DNA of 64,000 nucleotides, from NCBI GenBank assembly GCA_051656485.1, contig JBOGBZ010000004.1, positions 1 through 64,000 of the forward strand. The letters run 5' to 3'. The stretch is from JBOFDK01 sp051656485. GTDB lineage: Bacteria > Bacillota > Clostridia > Lachnospirales > Cellulosilyticaceae. Under the pieces are notes generated by a model, which saw nothing but the letters and a program-made list of their open reading frames with translations, searched no databases and was not told the origin of the DNA. The number at the start of each line of letters is the position of its first letter. Within the stretch, counting starts at the first letter, position 1. The position numbers and the translations under genes were made by a program. Positions 17,067 through 26,559 of this stretch are shown here, piece by piece.

Positions 17067-17945
17067 TTATCTTAGTTCTTTCAATACTTCCATAAAGGCT
17101 GCTGTCGCAGGTGTTACTTCTGTATGCTTCGGTAGTATGTAGGAAAATTTACGTGTACATTCTTCATCTAAAGGTAATACTGTAATCTCCTTATCTGCCA
17201 CTGCATGCCCTACTACGTATTCTGAGATGAGGGTAATACCCAGTCCATTTTTTACAGCTTCTTGTACAGCAAAGTTACTATTGAATACCATCTTGTTTTT
17301 AGGTTTGATCGTATTTTCTTCAAGGAAGCTTTCTAGATACTCCTGTGTCCCCGAACCTGCTTCTCTACTGATCCAGACTTGATCTTGTAGGGCCTCCATG
17401 AGCCGTGGCTCTGCTATAAGGTGTGAATCATTACTTACAGCTAGCACCATCTTATCGCCGCATATATAGCCTCTCTCGAAGTCGTAGTGAGGGTCCGTGC
17501 CTTCTATGATACCTATATCCACTTGTCTTTCTTTTACTTTCTCGCATACATTTGCTGTATTTTCAATCATTACTTCTATATGTAAATGAGGATACTTATC
17601 CGAAAATGCTTTAAGGATTTTGGGTAAAAAATGCTCTCCTATTGTCTTACTAGCTCCTACGATGAGCTGCCCCCCTACTTGATTCTCACTGCAGGCTATG
17701 GCCATTTTTACATCTTCTATTTGCTTTATAATCTCTTGACCTCGTTCATACAGAAGCTTTCCTTGCTTGGTTATGATGACTTGCTTACTTTTGCTTGAAC
17801 GTTCAATAAGCGTTGTATTAAAATACTGCTCCAGTCTTTTTATATGTAGACTAACTGTAGGTTGAGATAGATTCACTTTCTTAGCTGCCTTCGTAAAGTT
17901 TTCATAGTTTACAACTTGCATAAACGTTTTTAGTTCTTCAAGCAT
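17067..17945 (-). CDS. LysR-family transcriptional regulator (CysL/YeiE-like)
   Basis: LysR activator or repressor of 292 residues. The N-terminal winged helix has FTKAAKKVNLSQPTVSLHIKRLE (about 17-39), then a linker helix and the periplasmic-binding-like effector domain (GQLIVGASKTIGEHFLPKIL onward). Its position beside a yeiH homologue and near asrABC matches the YeiE/CysL arrangement of other bacteria. The two T-N11-A dyads in the asrA-yeiH gap are its likely binding sites (inference). Its own transcription is convergent with yeiH. Confidence 0.9.
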   Translation of the reverse strand: MLEELKTFMQVVNYENFTKAAKKVNLSQPTVSLHIKRLEQYFNTTLIERSSKSKQVIITKQGKLLYERGQEIIKQIEDVKMAIACSENQVGGQLIVGASKTIGEHFLPKILKAFSDKYPHLHIEVMIENTANVCEKVKERQVDIGIIEGTDPHYDFERGYICGDKMVLAVSNDSHLIAEPRLMEALQDQVWISREAGSGTQEYLESFLEENTIKPKNKMVFNSNFAVQEAVKNGLGITLISEYVVGHAVADKEITVLPLDEECTRKFSYILPKHTEVTPATAAFMEVLKELR

Positions 17946-18017
17946 TTAATCCCCCTCCTTCTCTCTAAGCTTAGTTCTATTTTATCTATATTACTATCCT
18001 GCCGTCAAGCACTAAAA

Positions 18018-18038
18018 CCCCCTAGCATCGCTAGGGGG
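18018..18038 (-). terminator. Terminator after pyruvate kinase
   Basis: Perfect 9-bp stem CCCCCTAGC/GCTAGGGGG with a 3-base loop and TTTTAG following on the minus strand; it begins 14 bases after the pyk stop. The T-run is short. Confidence 0.75.
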
Positions 18039-18051
18039 CCTAAAATAGTTC

Positions 18052-19794
18052 TTATTCAGCGTGAGCTACAACACCTCTTACTGCATCTAAGAGTACTGTT
18101 GCACCTGACTTTAAGATTTCTGTTGCGTTATCTACACCAACGATAACTGGAATATCCATAGCAAGGGCAACAATAGCACCATGTGAGTTGCTACCTGATT
18201 GTTCTGTAATCAGACCACTTGCTTTTTTGATTTGTGGGAATAATTCGTTTGATGTTGAAGGTACTACTAAGATATCACCATCTTGGAATTTAGCTTTTGC
18301 TTCTTCTTCTGTCTTACATACACAAAGGTTTCCACATACTTGCTTGCCTGAGATACCTTGTCCAGATGCTAAGATGTTACCAACTACATCAACTTTCATC
18401 ATGTTTGTTGTTCCTGATACACCTAGTGGGAATCCACCTGTAAGAACGACTAAATCGCCACTCTTTACAAGACCTGTTGCTTCAGCTACTTCTTTCGCTG
18501 CATCAAATACATCTTCTTCTTTTTCTTTTGTTTCCATCATTACTGGTTGAACACCCCATACAAGTGCTAAATGACGGTAGCTGCTTTCTGATGTTGTACA
18601 GCTAATGATTGGAGATGTAGGTCTGTATTTTGAAATCATACGTGCTGTTCTGCCTGATTTTGTAACTGTGATGATCGCTGTTGCATCTAAGTCATCTGCT
18701 GCAGTACATGTTGAGTATGAAATAGAGTTTGTAACACTTACAGCTGCTTCTTCACGGCTATTTTTAAGACGTTTTTTGTAATCGATGTCGCCTTCTGTTT
18801 GAACAGCGATACGAGACATGATTTTTAACGCTTCGATTGGGTATGCACCTGCTGCAGTCTCTCCTGAAAGCATGATTGCGCTTGTACCATCGTAGATAGC
18901 GTTCGCAACGTCATTTGTTTCCGCACGTGTAGGACGTGGGTTTTTCATCATAGAATCAAGCATTTGTGTTGCTGTGATAACTTGCTTACCTGCTGCTACT
19001 GTTTTCTTGATGATTTTCTTTTGAAGTGCTGGTACTTCTTCTAATGGAATTTCAACACCCATGTCACCACGAGCTACCATGATACCATCTGCTACACGGA
19101 TGATTTCGTCGATATTGTCAACACCTTCTCTGTTTTCGATCTTAGCGATGATGTTGATTGAATGGCAGTCGTACTCTTTAAGAATCTTTCTGATTTCTAA
19201 GATATCTTCTGCAGTTCTTGTGAATGATGCTGCGATAAAGTCGTAACCAGTCTTGATACCGAAGATGATATCTTCTCTATCTTTCTTACTAATGAATGGC
19301 ATTGATAATTTAGCATCTGGAAGGTTTACACCTTTGTTATTTGAAAGCATACCACTGTTCATGATTTTACATGTGATATCTGTATCTTCTACTTTTACTA
19401 CTGATAATTCAATAAGACCATCATCAAGTAAGATTGCTGATCCTGTATGAACATCTTTTGGTAGATCTTTGTAGTTAACGTGTGCGAGTTCTGCTGTACC
19501 TTCTACGTCTCTTGTTGTAAGTACAAGTGTTCCGCCTGTTTTAAGTTCTACTTTACCTTCTTTGAATTTACCTACACGAATTTCTGGACCTTTTGTATCA
19601 AGTAATGCTGCTACTGGAAGTCCTAATTCATTTCTCATGTTTACGATACGATCGAAAGTGTGCTTGTGGCTTTCATGATCACCATGTGAAAAGTTGAAAC
19701 GTGCTACGTTCATTCCGTTAAGCATAAGCTCTTTTAATACATTGTCATCAGCTGTAGCAGGTCCTAGTGTACATACAATTTTAGTTTTTCTCAT
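18052..19794 (-). CDS. pyk: Pyruvate kinase with C-terminal PEP-utiliser domain
   Basis: Glycolytic enzyme making pyruvate and ATP from phosphoenolpyruvate. Starts MRKTKIVCTLGPA; the signature IIAKIENREGVDNIDEII (active-site Lys) and MVARGDMGVEIP metal-binding segment are intact. At 580 residues it is about 110 longer than the basic enzyme because of a C-terminal PEP-utiliser mobile domain (about 495-575, with EQSGSNSHGAIVALAMDIPVIVG), the form seen in Bacillus and many clostridia. GGAGGA precedes the start. Confidence 0.96.
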   Translation of the reverse strand: MRKTKIVCTLGPATADDNVLKELMLNGMNVARFNFSHGDHESHKHTFDRIVNMRNELGLPVAALLDTKGPEIRVGKFKEGKVELKTGGTLVLTTRDVEGTAELAHVNYKDLPKDVHTGSAILLDDGLIELSVVKVEDTDITCKIMNSGMLSNNKGVNLPDAKLSMPFISKKDREDIIFGIKTGYDFIAASFTRTAEDILEIRKILKEYDCHSINIIAKIENREGVDNIDEIIRVADGIMVARGDMGVEIPLEEVPALQKKIIKKTVAAGKQVITATQMLDSMMKNPRPTRAETNDVANAIYDGTSAIMLSGETAAGAYPIEALKIMSRIAVQTEGDIDYKKRLKNSREEAAVSVTNSISYSTCTAADDLDATAIITVTKSGRTARMISKYRPTSPIISCTTSESSYRHLALVWGVQPVMMETKEKEEDVFDAAKEVAEATGLVKSGDLVVLTGGFPLGVSGTTNMMKVDVVGNILASGQGISGKQVCGNLCVCKTEEEAKAKFQDGDILVVPSTSNELFPQIKKASGLITEQSGSNSHGAIVALAMDIPVIVGVDNATEILKSGATVLLDAVRGVVAHAE

Positions 19795-19832
19795 CTTAAT
19801 CCTCCGCTATTGTCAGTCTCATATCATCTCTA

Positions 19833-19865
19833 TAAATAACATCTATTCTCTAAATAACATCTATT
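19833..19865. repeat. 15-bp direct repeat in the pyk leader
   Basis: TAAATAACATCTATT occurs twice with an 18-bp period, 40-70 bases upstream of the pyk start. Placement between promoter and gene fits an operator or attenuator element, but no regulator is indicated. Confidence 0.5.
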
Positions 19866-20236
19866 GAAATTAGATAAATATTTGAATTAGATAAACTGAT
19901 TTAGTTATACCCTAATAATAATGTAAATCCAATCATTATACAATATTACTTTCAATGTTTTTGCCTATTACCTTATAGTTTAAATCTTATCTAAAAGATT
20001 ATAAATTTAACATTAATCTAAATATTATTTTCTATTCAATTTTATCTTCCATACTTTTTTGTTTCTTTTACACAATCCATCTCCTTTTATGAGTCAGTTT
20101 TTGGACACATCCAAATAACTAGACCTCTTTTTTTTTCTTTTCCTCCTTAGGTTTTGTTTTTTTTCTATACTTTATGAGAAAACAAACGAACTGACATAAA
20201 TATGCTTAAAATACATTTTTTAGGAGTTTTCTACAA

Positions 20237-20278
20237 AAAAAGTACTTCGCAGAGTCTTTTCTCTATGAAGTACTTTTT
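20237..20278 (-). terminator. Terminator after the J-domain gene
   Basis: 12-bp outer stem AAAAAGTACTTC/GAAGTACTTTTT with a short inner AGAG/CTCT helix; 7 bases past the stop at 20286. Confidence 0.85.
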
Positions 20279-20285
20279 GTTACCA

Positions 20286-21200
20286 TTATGCTTCTTTTAT
20301 CTTTCTTAAATACTCATATGCTTCATTGATTTCTGAGATCTTTTGATTTGCAAAAGCCATATACTGCTCTGGCATTCCTTCTGCTGCATACTTATCTGGA
20401 TGATACTCCTTAGCAAGTTTGCGGTATGCTTTTTTGATCTCAGCCATCGTAGCATCTTCTGCTACGCCTAATACTTCACAGTATTTCTTTATTTGGTCGC
20501 TTTGAGACGGTGCACCAAACCCTGCACCTCCGTAATTTGTATAACCGCTATAACCACCTTGCTGGTAGTTCTGTGCACCAGTAGCTGCATTCTTTAAATT
20601 TTGATAATCGTATTCTGAAAGGTTAAACGCTGCAACAATTTTTCTTATTTGTGCCTCTGTTTCTGCATTTAAAGACTTGCCTTGAACACCTATACGCAAG
20701 AAGAGATACACTAACGCACCGTACATTTGTCTATTTCTATAGTAATCTTTAATAACATCTATAAACACGAGGTATTGATCCGCATGTTGTTTCCCATATT
20801 CAAAGGCTTCTGCATACTCATTTAGGCTTTCTCTTGTCATATTGAACTGACTAGAAATAAAGTCTTTGATAAGTGCTATTTCTTCTCGGCTGACACTTCC
20901 ATCTGCTTTTGCTACAATGGCTGAGAGTGCCATAATAGATGCGACAACTGGATTTTTACCCTTAAACGCAGGGTTATTTCTTAACAATGAAGGTAATTGT
21001 GGTACTTTGACTGGTATGAAAGGTAGTATGATAAGCACCCATGGGAAGAAAAAGGTTAAGATACCATAGAACATCCCATTTCTACGTTTAAACGTTGCTA
21101 TACCTACTGCTACAAACGCCAATAGTATTTTTACAAACAACCATATAATACTTGTACCAAATGCCACTAAACTCATAATTAAATTAAGAATAAATTCCAT
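20286..21200 (-). CDS. Membrane-anchored TerB/J-domain protein (DjlA-like)
   Basis: Co-chaperone-like protein of 304 residues. Two hydrophobic segments occupy about 5-70, a TerB-like helical domain (KADGSVSREEIALIKDFIS) lies at about 93-200, then a Gly/Tyr/Gln-rich linker (QNYQQGGYSGYTNYGG), and a C-terminal J domain with the HPD motif in LAKEYHPDKYA. The arrangement matches DjlA-type proteins that recruit DnaK to the membrane. It lies 27 bp after a MATE exporter gene and ends in its own terminator, so the two form an operon. Confidence 0.88.
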   Translation of the reverse strand: MEFILNLIMSLVAFGTSIIWLFVKILLAFVAVGIATFKRRNGMFYGILTFFFPWVLIILPFIPVKVPQLPSLLRNNPAFKGKNPVVASIMALSAIVAKADGSVSREEIALIKDFISSQFNMTRESLNEYAEAFEYGKQHADQYLVFIDVIKDYYRNRQMYGALVYLFLRIGVQGKSLNAETEAQIRKIVAAFNLSEYDYQNLKNAATGAQNYQQGGYSGYTNYGGAGFGAPSQSDQIKKYCEVLGVAEDATMAEIKKAYRKLAKEYHPDKYAAEGMPEQYMAFANQKISEINEAYEYLRKIKEA

Positions 21201-21227
21201 CTTTATGCACCCCCTTATTTTTCATTT

Positions 21228-22580
21228 TTATTCTTGTTCTATTTCTAAATGTTTAATTTTTTTCTTGTATTGAATCCCTAATAAAATAACGCCACACACG
21301 ACAGCTATCGCTTCTGCTACTGGGAAAGCGATCCATACCCCTACAACTCCCATGTACTCTGCTAGGATATATGCTAGTGGAAGTAAGATAAGAATCTGTC
21401 TAATCACAGAAATTGCAAGACTTTGCATACCATCTCCAATGGCTTGGAAAAGTGAAGATATAACGATACTTACACCAGCAAAGACAAAACCTATACTAAT
21501 GATACGTAGTGCAAGTACACCCATATGCATCATCTCATCTCCACCATTAAACATCTGAATGATGTAGCCTGGCACTGCATTGAATAGTAAGGTTCCTGCA
21601 GCCATAATACTTACAGCAATACCAATCGCTAGTTTTAGACATTGAAGTAGACGCTTCTTATTTCTCGCACCAAAGCTATATCCCATAATAGGTAGTGCTC
21701 CTTGATTAAGGCCAAATACTGGCATAAAGACAAAGGATTGTACCTTAAAGTAAATGCCTAGTACAGCAACTGCTGTCTGTGAAAACCCAATGAGTATGTT
21801 ATTCAGTACAATGACCACAAAGGACATAATCGACTGCATAACGATGGCTGGAAAACCTACTTTATAGATTTCCTTAATAATTGGCATGTCTATTTTAAAG
21901 TGCTTAAGGCTAATACGTATCCCTTGAGACCTCTTTGTAATAAGATAGATACTTACTGCCATTGCTGTCATCTGACCTATAATAGTAGCTATAGCCGCAC
22001 CTGTAACGCCCATTTTAGGTACCCCAAACCACCCGAAGATAAAGATAGGGTCTAAAATAATATTGGTCACTGCCCCGATAATTTGCATCACCATAGGGTA
22101 AATCATATTACCTGTACCTTGGAAAATCTTCTCTATATTGACCTGTACAAAAACGCCTACTGAACATACAGTTACAAGCATCAGATACTGGGTTCCCATT
22201 TCTATAATGACTTCGCTATCTGTGAAGAATTCAAAGAAACTTCTAGAAAAGCAAAATCCAAATAACGCGAATACTACCCAGCTTCCTAACGCAAGTATGA
22301 TTCCATGGTCAGCAACTAAGCTGGCCTTTTCCACATTTTTTTCACCTAAACTTCTAGCTATCAGCGAATTAAGACCTATACCTGTACCTACTGCTACCGC
22401 TATAATGAGCGTTTGTATCGGAAACGCTAAGGATACTGCTGCTAGCGCCTCTTCTCCTATTTGTGCTACAAACAAGCTATCTACGATATTATAAAGCGCT
22501 TGTATAAGCATTGATAACATAGCTGGCAATGACATTGTGAGTAATAGTTTAAGCATCGGTGTTTGTTCCATTTTATTCAT
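21228..22580 (-). CDS. MATE-family efflux transporter
   Basis: Cation-coupled multidrug/toxin exporter of 450 residues with twelve predicted spans in two pseudo-symmetric halves. MATE hallmarks are the start PMLKLLLTMSLPAMLSMLIQALYNIVDSLFVAQIGEEALAAVSLAFP and the loop LIARSLGEKN. GGGAAGGG precedes the start. It is first in an operon with the J-domain gene. The substrate is unknown. Confidence 0.93.
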   Translation of the reverse strand: MNKMEQTPMLKLLLTMSLPAMLSMLIQALYNIVDSLFVAQIGEEALAAVSLAFPIQTLIIAVAVGTGIGLNSLIARSLGEKNVEKASLVADHGIILALGSWVVFALFGFCFSRSFFEFFTDSEVIIEMGTQYLMLVTVCSVGVFVQVNIEKIFQGTGNMIYPMVMQIIGAVTNIILDPIFIFGWFGVPKMGVTGAAIATIIGQMTAMAVSIYLITKRSQGIRISLKHFKIDMPIIKEIYKVGFPAIVMQSIMSFVVIVLNNILIGFSQTAVAVLGIYFKVQSFVFMPVFGLNQGALPIMGYSFGARNKKRLLQCLKLAIGIAVSIMAAGTLLFNAVPGYIIQMFNGGDEMMHMGVLALRIISIGFVFAGVSIVISSLFQAIGDGMQSLAISVIRQILILLPLAYILAEYMGVVGVWIAFPVAEAIAVVCGVILLGIQYKKKIKHLEIEQE

Positions 22581-22607
22581 TCGATCATCCCTTCCCTACT
22601 CAAGGTC

Positions 22608-22640
22608 GCCTTAAAAAAGAGCTTATGGCTTACCCATAGC
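22608..22640 (-). terminator. Terminator after the lipoprotein gene
   Basis: AAAGAGC...TATGG and CCATA...GCTCTTT form an interrupted stem followed by six T on the minus strand, between the lipoprotein stop and the MATE start. Confidence 0.65.
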
Positions 22641-22688
22641 TCTTTCCTTTTTAACTAGTATGAGTTAATTTTTTACAAAAGTCAACTT

Positions 22689-23537
22689 TTAGTCCATTAT
22701 TCGCATATTCTCCATAATAATGAAAGGTCGGTTCTCCTCAGTGTATTCCCTCTCTAATCGTAGCTTCAAATACCTAGCTACTGCTTTTTTAGAAGGAAAC
22801 TCTGTCACTTGATAAGGAAACATCGGTGCATATTTTTCTATAAAGAGAATATCCCCCTCTACCTCTATCATAATGCCTGCCTGTGCTACGAATACCTCAC
22901 TAGCCTCTTTGTTATATACAAAAGCATTGACCATCGTCATATCACTAGCTTCTAAAAAGCCAATACCTCTGTTTTCCCAGGTTTGTTGGATAATCTCGCC
23001 ATATTCTTTCGCCTCAATGCCTTCATTTATAGGAATGGACTCATAAAGCTTAATAAACTTGGCCCTTTCATTTTTTGTAGTACTAGCTAAAGGGTGTGTA
23101 TCCATAATGCTAAAATCAAATAAAAGGGATATGTCTTGTATCATTTCTTCCATAGCATCACATTGAATAAAGTCTTTATATAACTCAAAAGCAGTAATAC
23201 GTCCATTCAAATCACCATAGGTACGGCTTGCTTTTGACCAAGTGGTAAGCACATGATCGCCATCATAAGGAACCAATCCTTCCTCAATGGTTTTAAAGCC
23301 ACTATGAGCTGTACGCATATTACCCATCAAATCGTTATAGTCTTGTACTTGCATTAAAAAGGCACCTATCTCTTCTTCACCAACGCCATTAACTGCTAGG
23401 AGTCCTGAAACTTCCATTTGCATCGTTTCATCAATGAGATTCGAGTACTTAAGTCCCCGCATCCTTGTGGAACATCCTGTTCCTAGACTTACTAGTGTAC
23501 TTACAAGTAAAATAAAAAGAATACTTTTTCTACCCAT
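22689..23537 (-). CDS. Lipoprotein resembling DUF4300 proteins
   Basis: Secreted lipoprotein of 282 residues: basic start MGRKS, hydrophobic core and lipobox with Cys22 (LGTGC). The mature part (YSNLIDETMQMEVSGLL..., YDGDHVLTTW..., LNGRITAFELYKDFIQC) resembles DUF4300 proteins known from streptococci and clostridia, whose function is not established; this match is from memory and moderate. It follows the GHL10 glycosidase gene by 54 bp on the same strand and may be co-transcribed. Confidence 0.75.
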   Translation of the reverse strand: MGRKSILFILLVSTLVSLGTGCSTRMRGLKYSNLIDETMQMEVSGLLAVNGVGEEEIGAFLMQVQDYNDLMGNMRTAHSGFKTIEEGLVPYDGDHVLTTWSKASRTYGDLNGRITAFELYKDFIQCDAMEEMIQDISLLFDFSIMDTHPLASTTKNERAKFIKLYESIPINEGIEAKEYGEIIQQTWENRGIGFLEASDMTMVNAFVYNKEASEVFVAQAGIMIEVEGDILFIEKYAPMFPYQVTEFPSKKAVARYLKLRLEREYTEENRPFIIMENMRIMD

Positions 23538-23591
23538 ACAAGTCTCTCCTAAAAGTGTTTTTGAACTTATTATGTGCAGATTTATTTTAAA

Positions 23592-25409
23592 TTATTTTTT
23601 TATTTCTTTCACTTCTACTACTTTTTCAAGTGAATGCCATTCCACTTCTGCCTCTAAATTCTCAGCGATAAAACGAATAGGTACCATCGTTACACCATTT
23701 ATAAGCTTAGGTGCAAGCGCTAATGTGATTTCGTTGCCATTTGCCGTCACCACGGGATTACCGATTGTTAACTCCAATACGTCTGTTCCTTTGATTAACG
23801 TTACTTCTTTTTTTATACCATCCCAGCCTACTTCTGTTCCTAGATTTTCACTGATTACTCTTAACGGTACAAGTGTTGTCCCCTCCGTTAAAATCGGAGC
23901 TACTTCTGGTATGACTTGCTTATGATTAATCACAAGTCGAATATCCTGACTTACTTCTATAAAGTCTGTGCTGGTATAGCCTACTGTTCCATTTTCTAAT
24001 TCAATTTTGTGCCATCCATTAGCAGATTCAAGCACTTTGACTTTTGTACCCTTCGCAAGTTTTGTGAGGGCATCATAGTGGGTTCCTGGTCCACTTCGCA
24101 CATTAAGCTTATCTACCATTACTTTCCCTACTTTATACCACACTGTTGGTTGTGGCTCCTGTGGTTCTCCTGGTGGTTCGGGAGTCACTGGTGGTTCTGG
24201 TGTCACTGGCGTTACTGGTGGTTCTGGCGTTACCGGTGGCTCTGGGTCTACTGGCAGTTGTATATCCCCATCAATGATTTGGTAGATTCTCTTAAGTGTG
24301 TCTGCTACGCCCATTCGATTAGCTATAATATCTCTAGTACTATAGTACACATTACCTTCTATTTGTGGATACTTTTCATTCTCTAGTAACTGGCTTGCGA
24401 TATCTTTTGCGATTTCATCTTTATAGATACCTTGACCAATATACAGCTTCACATCTGTGCCTTTTACTAGATTTGCCCACCATTTAGCAAGTGTCGCATA
24501 GTCTGCTTTTGGATGCCCTATCTCCCAGTATATCTGAGGTATAATGTAGTCTATCCATTCATTCTCTATCCATGCTGTAGCATCTGCATATACAGAGTAG
24601 TACCCTTCTCCTCCGGTTGTATTGGAACCCTGAGGATCATTCTTTTTATTTTTCCAAATACCTATCGGACTGATTCCGAAGCTTACTTCTGGTGCAGTAC
24701 GTTCGATTGCCTCACTTACTTGCCTTACCATTTCATTGATATCTTCTCGTCTACTATTGGCTACTGTACCATCTGGCCCTTCACCTTCTGGTAATGGATA
24801 GTAAGATGGGTAGAAGTAATCATCAAAGTGTATGCCATCCACATCATAGTTCGCTACTATTTCAGTTACTGTATCTGCAATATGCTGCTGAACTTCTGGT
24901 AAAGCTGGATTGTAATAGAGCTTGTCTTTATAACTGATGGTCCATTCTGGATGTAGCCTTGCTGGATGCGTAGGCGCTAATGCATTAAAATCCGTCCCCG
25001 ATGTGGTTACACGATAAGGATTCAGCCACGCATGAAATGCCATACCTCTTTTATGTGCTTCTTCAATCATAAATTCCATCGGATCATAGCCTGGATATTT
25101 CCCTTGTGTGCCTGTCAAAATATCTGACCATGGATTGATACTTGAGCTGTAAAGTGCATCTGCCTTTGGTCTTACTTGTACGAAGACAGCATTCATTCCT
25201 ACATCTTGTAACTTATCTAAAAGTTTTATGTACTCTCTTTTTTGTACTTCTGGATTATTTTTTGAGCCTGTGCTTGGAAAGTCTATATTATAAACCGTTG
25301 CAATCCACGCACCTCTCATATCTTGCTGTTGAGTCTGTGCTTGTATAGATGTTGGTACTACTGACAGTAGCATCACACAGAGCATCAACATACTTATGAA
25401 CTTACGCAT
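23592..25409 (-). CDS. Secreted GHL10 (DUF187) glycosyl hydrolase with SH3 and stalk domains
   Basis: Extracellular enzyme of 605 residues. A signal peptide ends near QAQA (about 25). Residues about 30-340 are the glycosyl-hydrolase-like 10 family (MRGAWIATVYNIDFPST, VFVQVRPKADALY, GIHFDDYFYP, with acidic residues on the barrel). A Pro-rich linker of repeated PEPPVTP units (about 350-385) leads to a bacterial SH3 domain (KLNVRSGPGTHYDALTKLAKGT) and a C-terminal copper-amine-oxidase-type stalk domain. The linker and SH3 suggest cell-wall attachment; a peptidoglycan or polysaccharide substrate is likely but unproven. Confidence 0.9.
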   Translation of the reverse strand: MRKFISMLMLCVMLLSVVPTSIQAQTQQQDMRGAWIATVYNIDFPSTGSKNNPEVQKREYIKLLDKLQDVGMNAVFVQVRPKADALYSSSINPWSDILTGTQGKYPGYDPMEFMIEEAHKRGMAFHAWLNPYRVTTSGTDFNALAPTHPARLHPEWTISYKDKLYYNPALPEVQQHIADTVTEIVANYDVDGIHFDDYFYPSYYPLPEGEGPDGTVANSRREDINEMVRQVSEAIERTAPEVSFGISPIGIWKNKKNDPQGSNTTGGEGYYSVYADATAWIENEWIDYIIPQIYWEIGHPKADYATLAKWWANLVKGTDVKLYIGQGIYKDEIAKDIASQLLENEKYPQIEGNVYYSTRDIIANRMGVADTLKRIYQIIDGDIQLPVDPEPPVTPEPPVTPVTPEPPVTPEPPGEPQEPQPTVWYKVGKVMVDKLNVRSGPGTHYDALTKLAKGTKVKVLESANGWHKIELENGTVGYTSTDFIEVSQDIRLVINHKQVIPEVAPILTEGTTLVPLRVISENLGTEVGWDGIKKEVTLIKGTDVLELTIGNPVVTANGNEITLALAPKLINGVTMVPIRFIAENLEAEVEWHSLEKVVEVKEIKK

Positions 25410-25536
25410 GTAAATCTCCCTTCTCTTTCTGTCTTTCTTTCAAATGTAGAAAAACTTCCTTTTTATTTATTTTATAGTGTATTTTATCATATTTTCTTGT
25501 CTCACCTATTGTAGAGATATTACTTTTATATTACAA

Positions 25537-25566
25537 AAGGAGCTGTTTATGCATTCACAGCTCCTT
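25537..25566 (-). terminator. Terminator after the EEP-family gene
   Basis: Perfect 10-bp stem AAGGAGCTGT/ACAGCTCCTT with a 10-base loop and TTTT on the minus strand, 14 bases past the stop at 25581. Confidence 0.8.
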
Positions 25567-25580
25567 CATGTCTTACTACG

Positions 25581-26378
25581 TTATTGTATTTGTAAAGTTG
25601 CAAGTACAGGATAATGGTCTGACGGAAAGTGCCCTTCCACTGTGTCATAGCATAATTGCACTTGTTGTACTTGTATATCTTCTGTCACATAAATATAATC
25701 GATAGGATGCCCTTCTTTCTTCCCTGAGAAGTAATGATAACTTCTGCCTACTGGCTCATTCTCCAATTGCGTATAGGCACTTGCTAATTTTTTCTTTTCT
25801 TTCTTTAGCAGTGAATTCTCCCATACCTTCATGGTACGACTGGTAGGTGTGGCATTGAAGTCTCCCATAATGAGTGTCGGCTTTCTATCTTCTCTCTCTG
25901 CCGCTTGAATACTCTTAGTAATCAAATATAAGCCTTTGATTCTTGCCCAATAACTGATGTGGTCTAAATGAGTGTTATACAGCCTAATGCCTATCTCTGG
26001 TTTTTCTTTCATCACAAGGGTACAAGTCGTGCATATCCTTGGAAACATAGCAAGCCATCCTCTACTCGGCTTCTCTGGAGTTGGTGAAAGCCAAAACGTA
26101 GATTCTTCATTCATTTCAAACTTATTTTTCAAATAAAAAATAGCGGTGTACTCTCCTTTTTCTGCGCCATCTCGCCCACTTCCTACACATTGATACCCTT
26201 CAAGCAAACGCTTGAACTCCTTAATACCACTAGCTGTTAGCTCTTGTGTACCTATAATATCCGGCTTATATTTATCTATGATTTCCTTAATAACGAACTT
26301 TCGTCTATTAAAGTTTCTACGTCCTATGGGAAAACAATCTCTTTTCATATTAAAGCTCATAACTTTCAGCTCATTCAT
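25581..26378 (-). CDS. Endonuclease/exonuclease/phosphatase-family protein
   Basis: Cytosolic metal-dependent phosphoesterase of 265 residues. EEP motifs are present: VMSFNMKRD at the start, IGTQELTASG (metal Glu), MGDFNATPTS and the terminal catalytic SDHYPVLATL. The start at 26378 is preferred to the upstream ATG at 26402 because AGGGGGC lies about 6 bases before it. The substrate (nucleic acid, phosphoinositide-like or sphingomyelin-like) cannot be told. It is a stand-alone gene. Confidence 0.88.
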   Translation of the reverse strand: MNELKVMSFNMKRDCFPIGRRNFNRRKFVIKEIIDKYKPDIIGTQELTASGIKEFKRLLEGYQCVGSGRDGAEKGEYTAIFYLKNKFEMNEESTFWLSPTPEKPSRGWLAMFPRICTTCTLVMKEKPEIGIRLYNTHLDHISYWARIKGLYLITKSIQAAEREDRKPTLIMGDFNATPTSRTMKVWENSLLKKEKKKLASAYTQLENEPVGRSYHYFSGKKEGHPIDYIYVTEDIQVQQVQLCYDTVEGHFPSDHYPVLATLQIQ

Positions 26379-26559
26379 CTTTATGCCCCCTATATCGTGC
26401 ACTGTTCTTTCTTGTTATTATAGTATAGGATTCTTAATATATGCCTTTCCTTTTTCTGAAGTTTTCTTAAACTTTCTCTTCATACACTCTCCCCTTAGTA
26501 TATATCTACTGACTCCAAATAACTACGCCCTCAAAAAAAATCCCTAGGTTTTCTATACC

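Larger units (their letters stand above)
19795..20285. other. AT-rich gap upstream of pyk
   Basis: A 490-bp gap with no intact gene. It carries a 15-bp direct repeat TAAATAACATCTATT at 19833-19847 and 19851-19865 (18-bp period, one on-face turn apart in the pyk leader), a minus-strand TATAAT (19935-19940) without a clear -35, and the terminator of the J-domain gene at 20237-20278. Short minus-strand reading frames with ribosome sites (near 20070-20150) are broken after a few codons and look like decay. Confidence 0.5.

Noticed and set aside
20040..20150. Short minus-strand frames with ribosome sites upstream of pyk
   Set aside because: They stop after 7-13 codons and show no recognisable peptide; treated as decayed or chance sequence.
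24165..24255. Tandem DNA repeats that at first look like a short repeat array or CRISPR
   Set aside because: They encode the Pro-rich PEPPVTP linker of the GHL10 protein in frame; there are no regular spacers and no cas genes.
20110..26524. 12-bp TCCAAATAACTA found in two gene-poor regions (20110-20121 and 26513-26524)
   Set aside because: Flanking bases do not match and the sequence is AT-rich; chance is a sufficient explanation.
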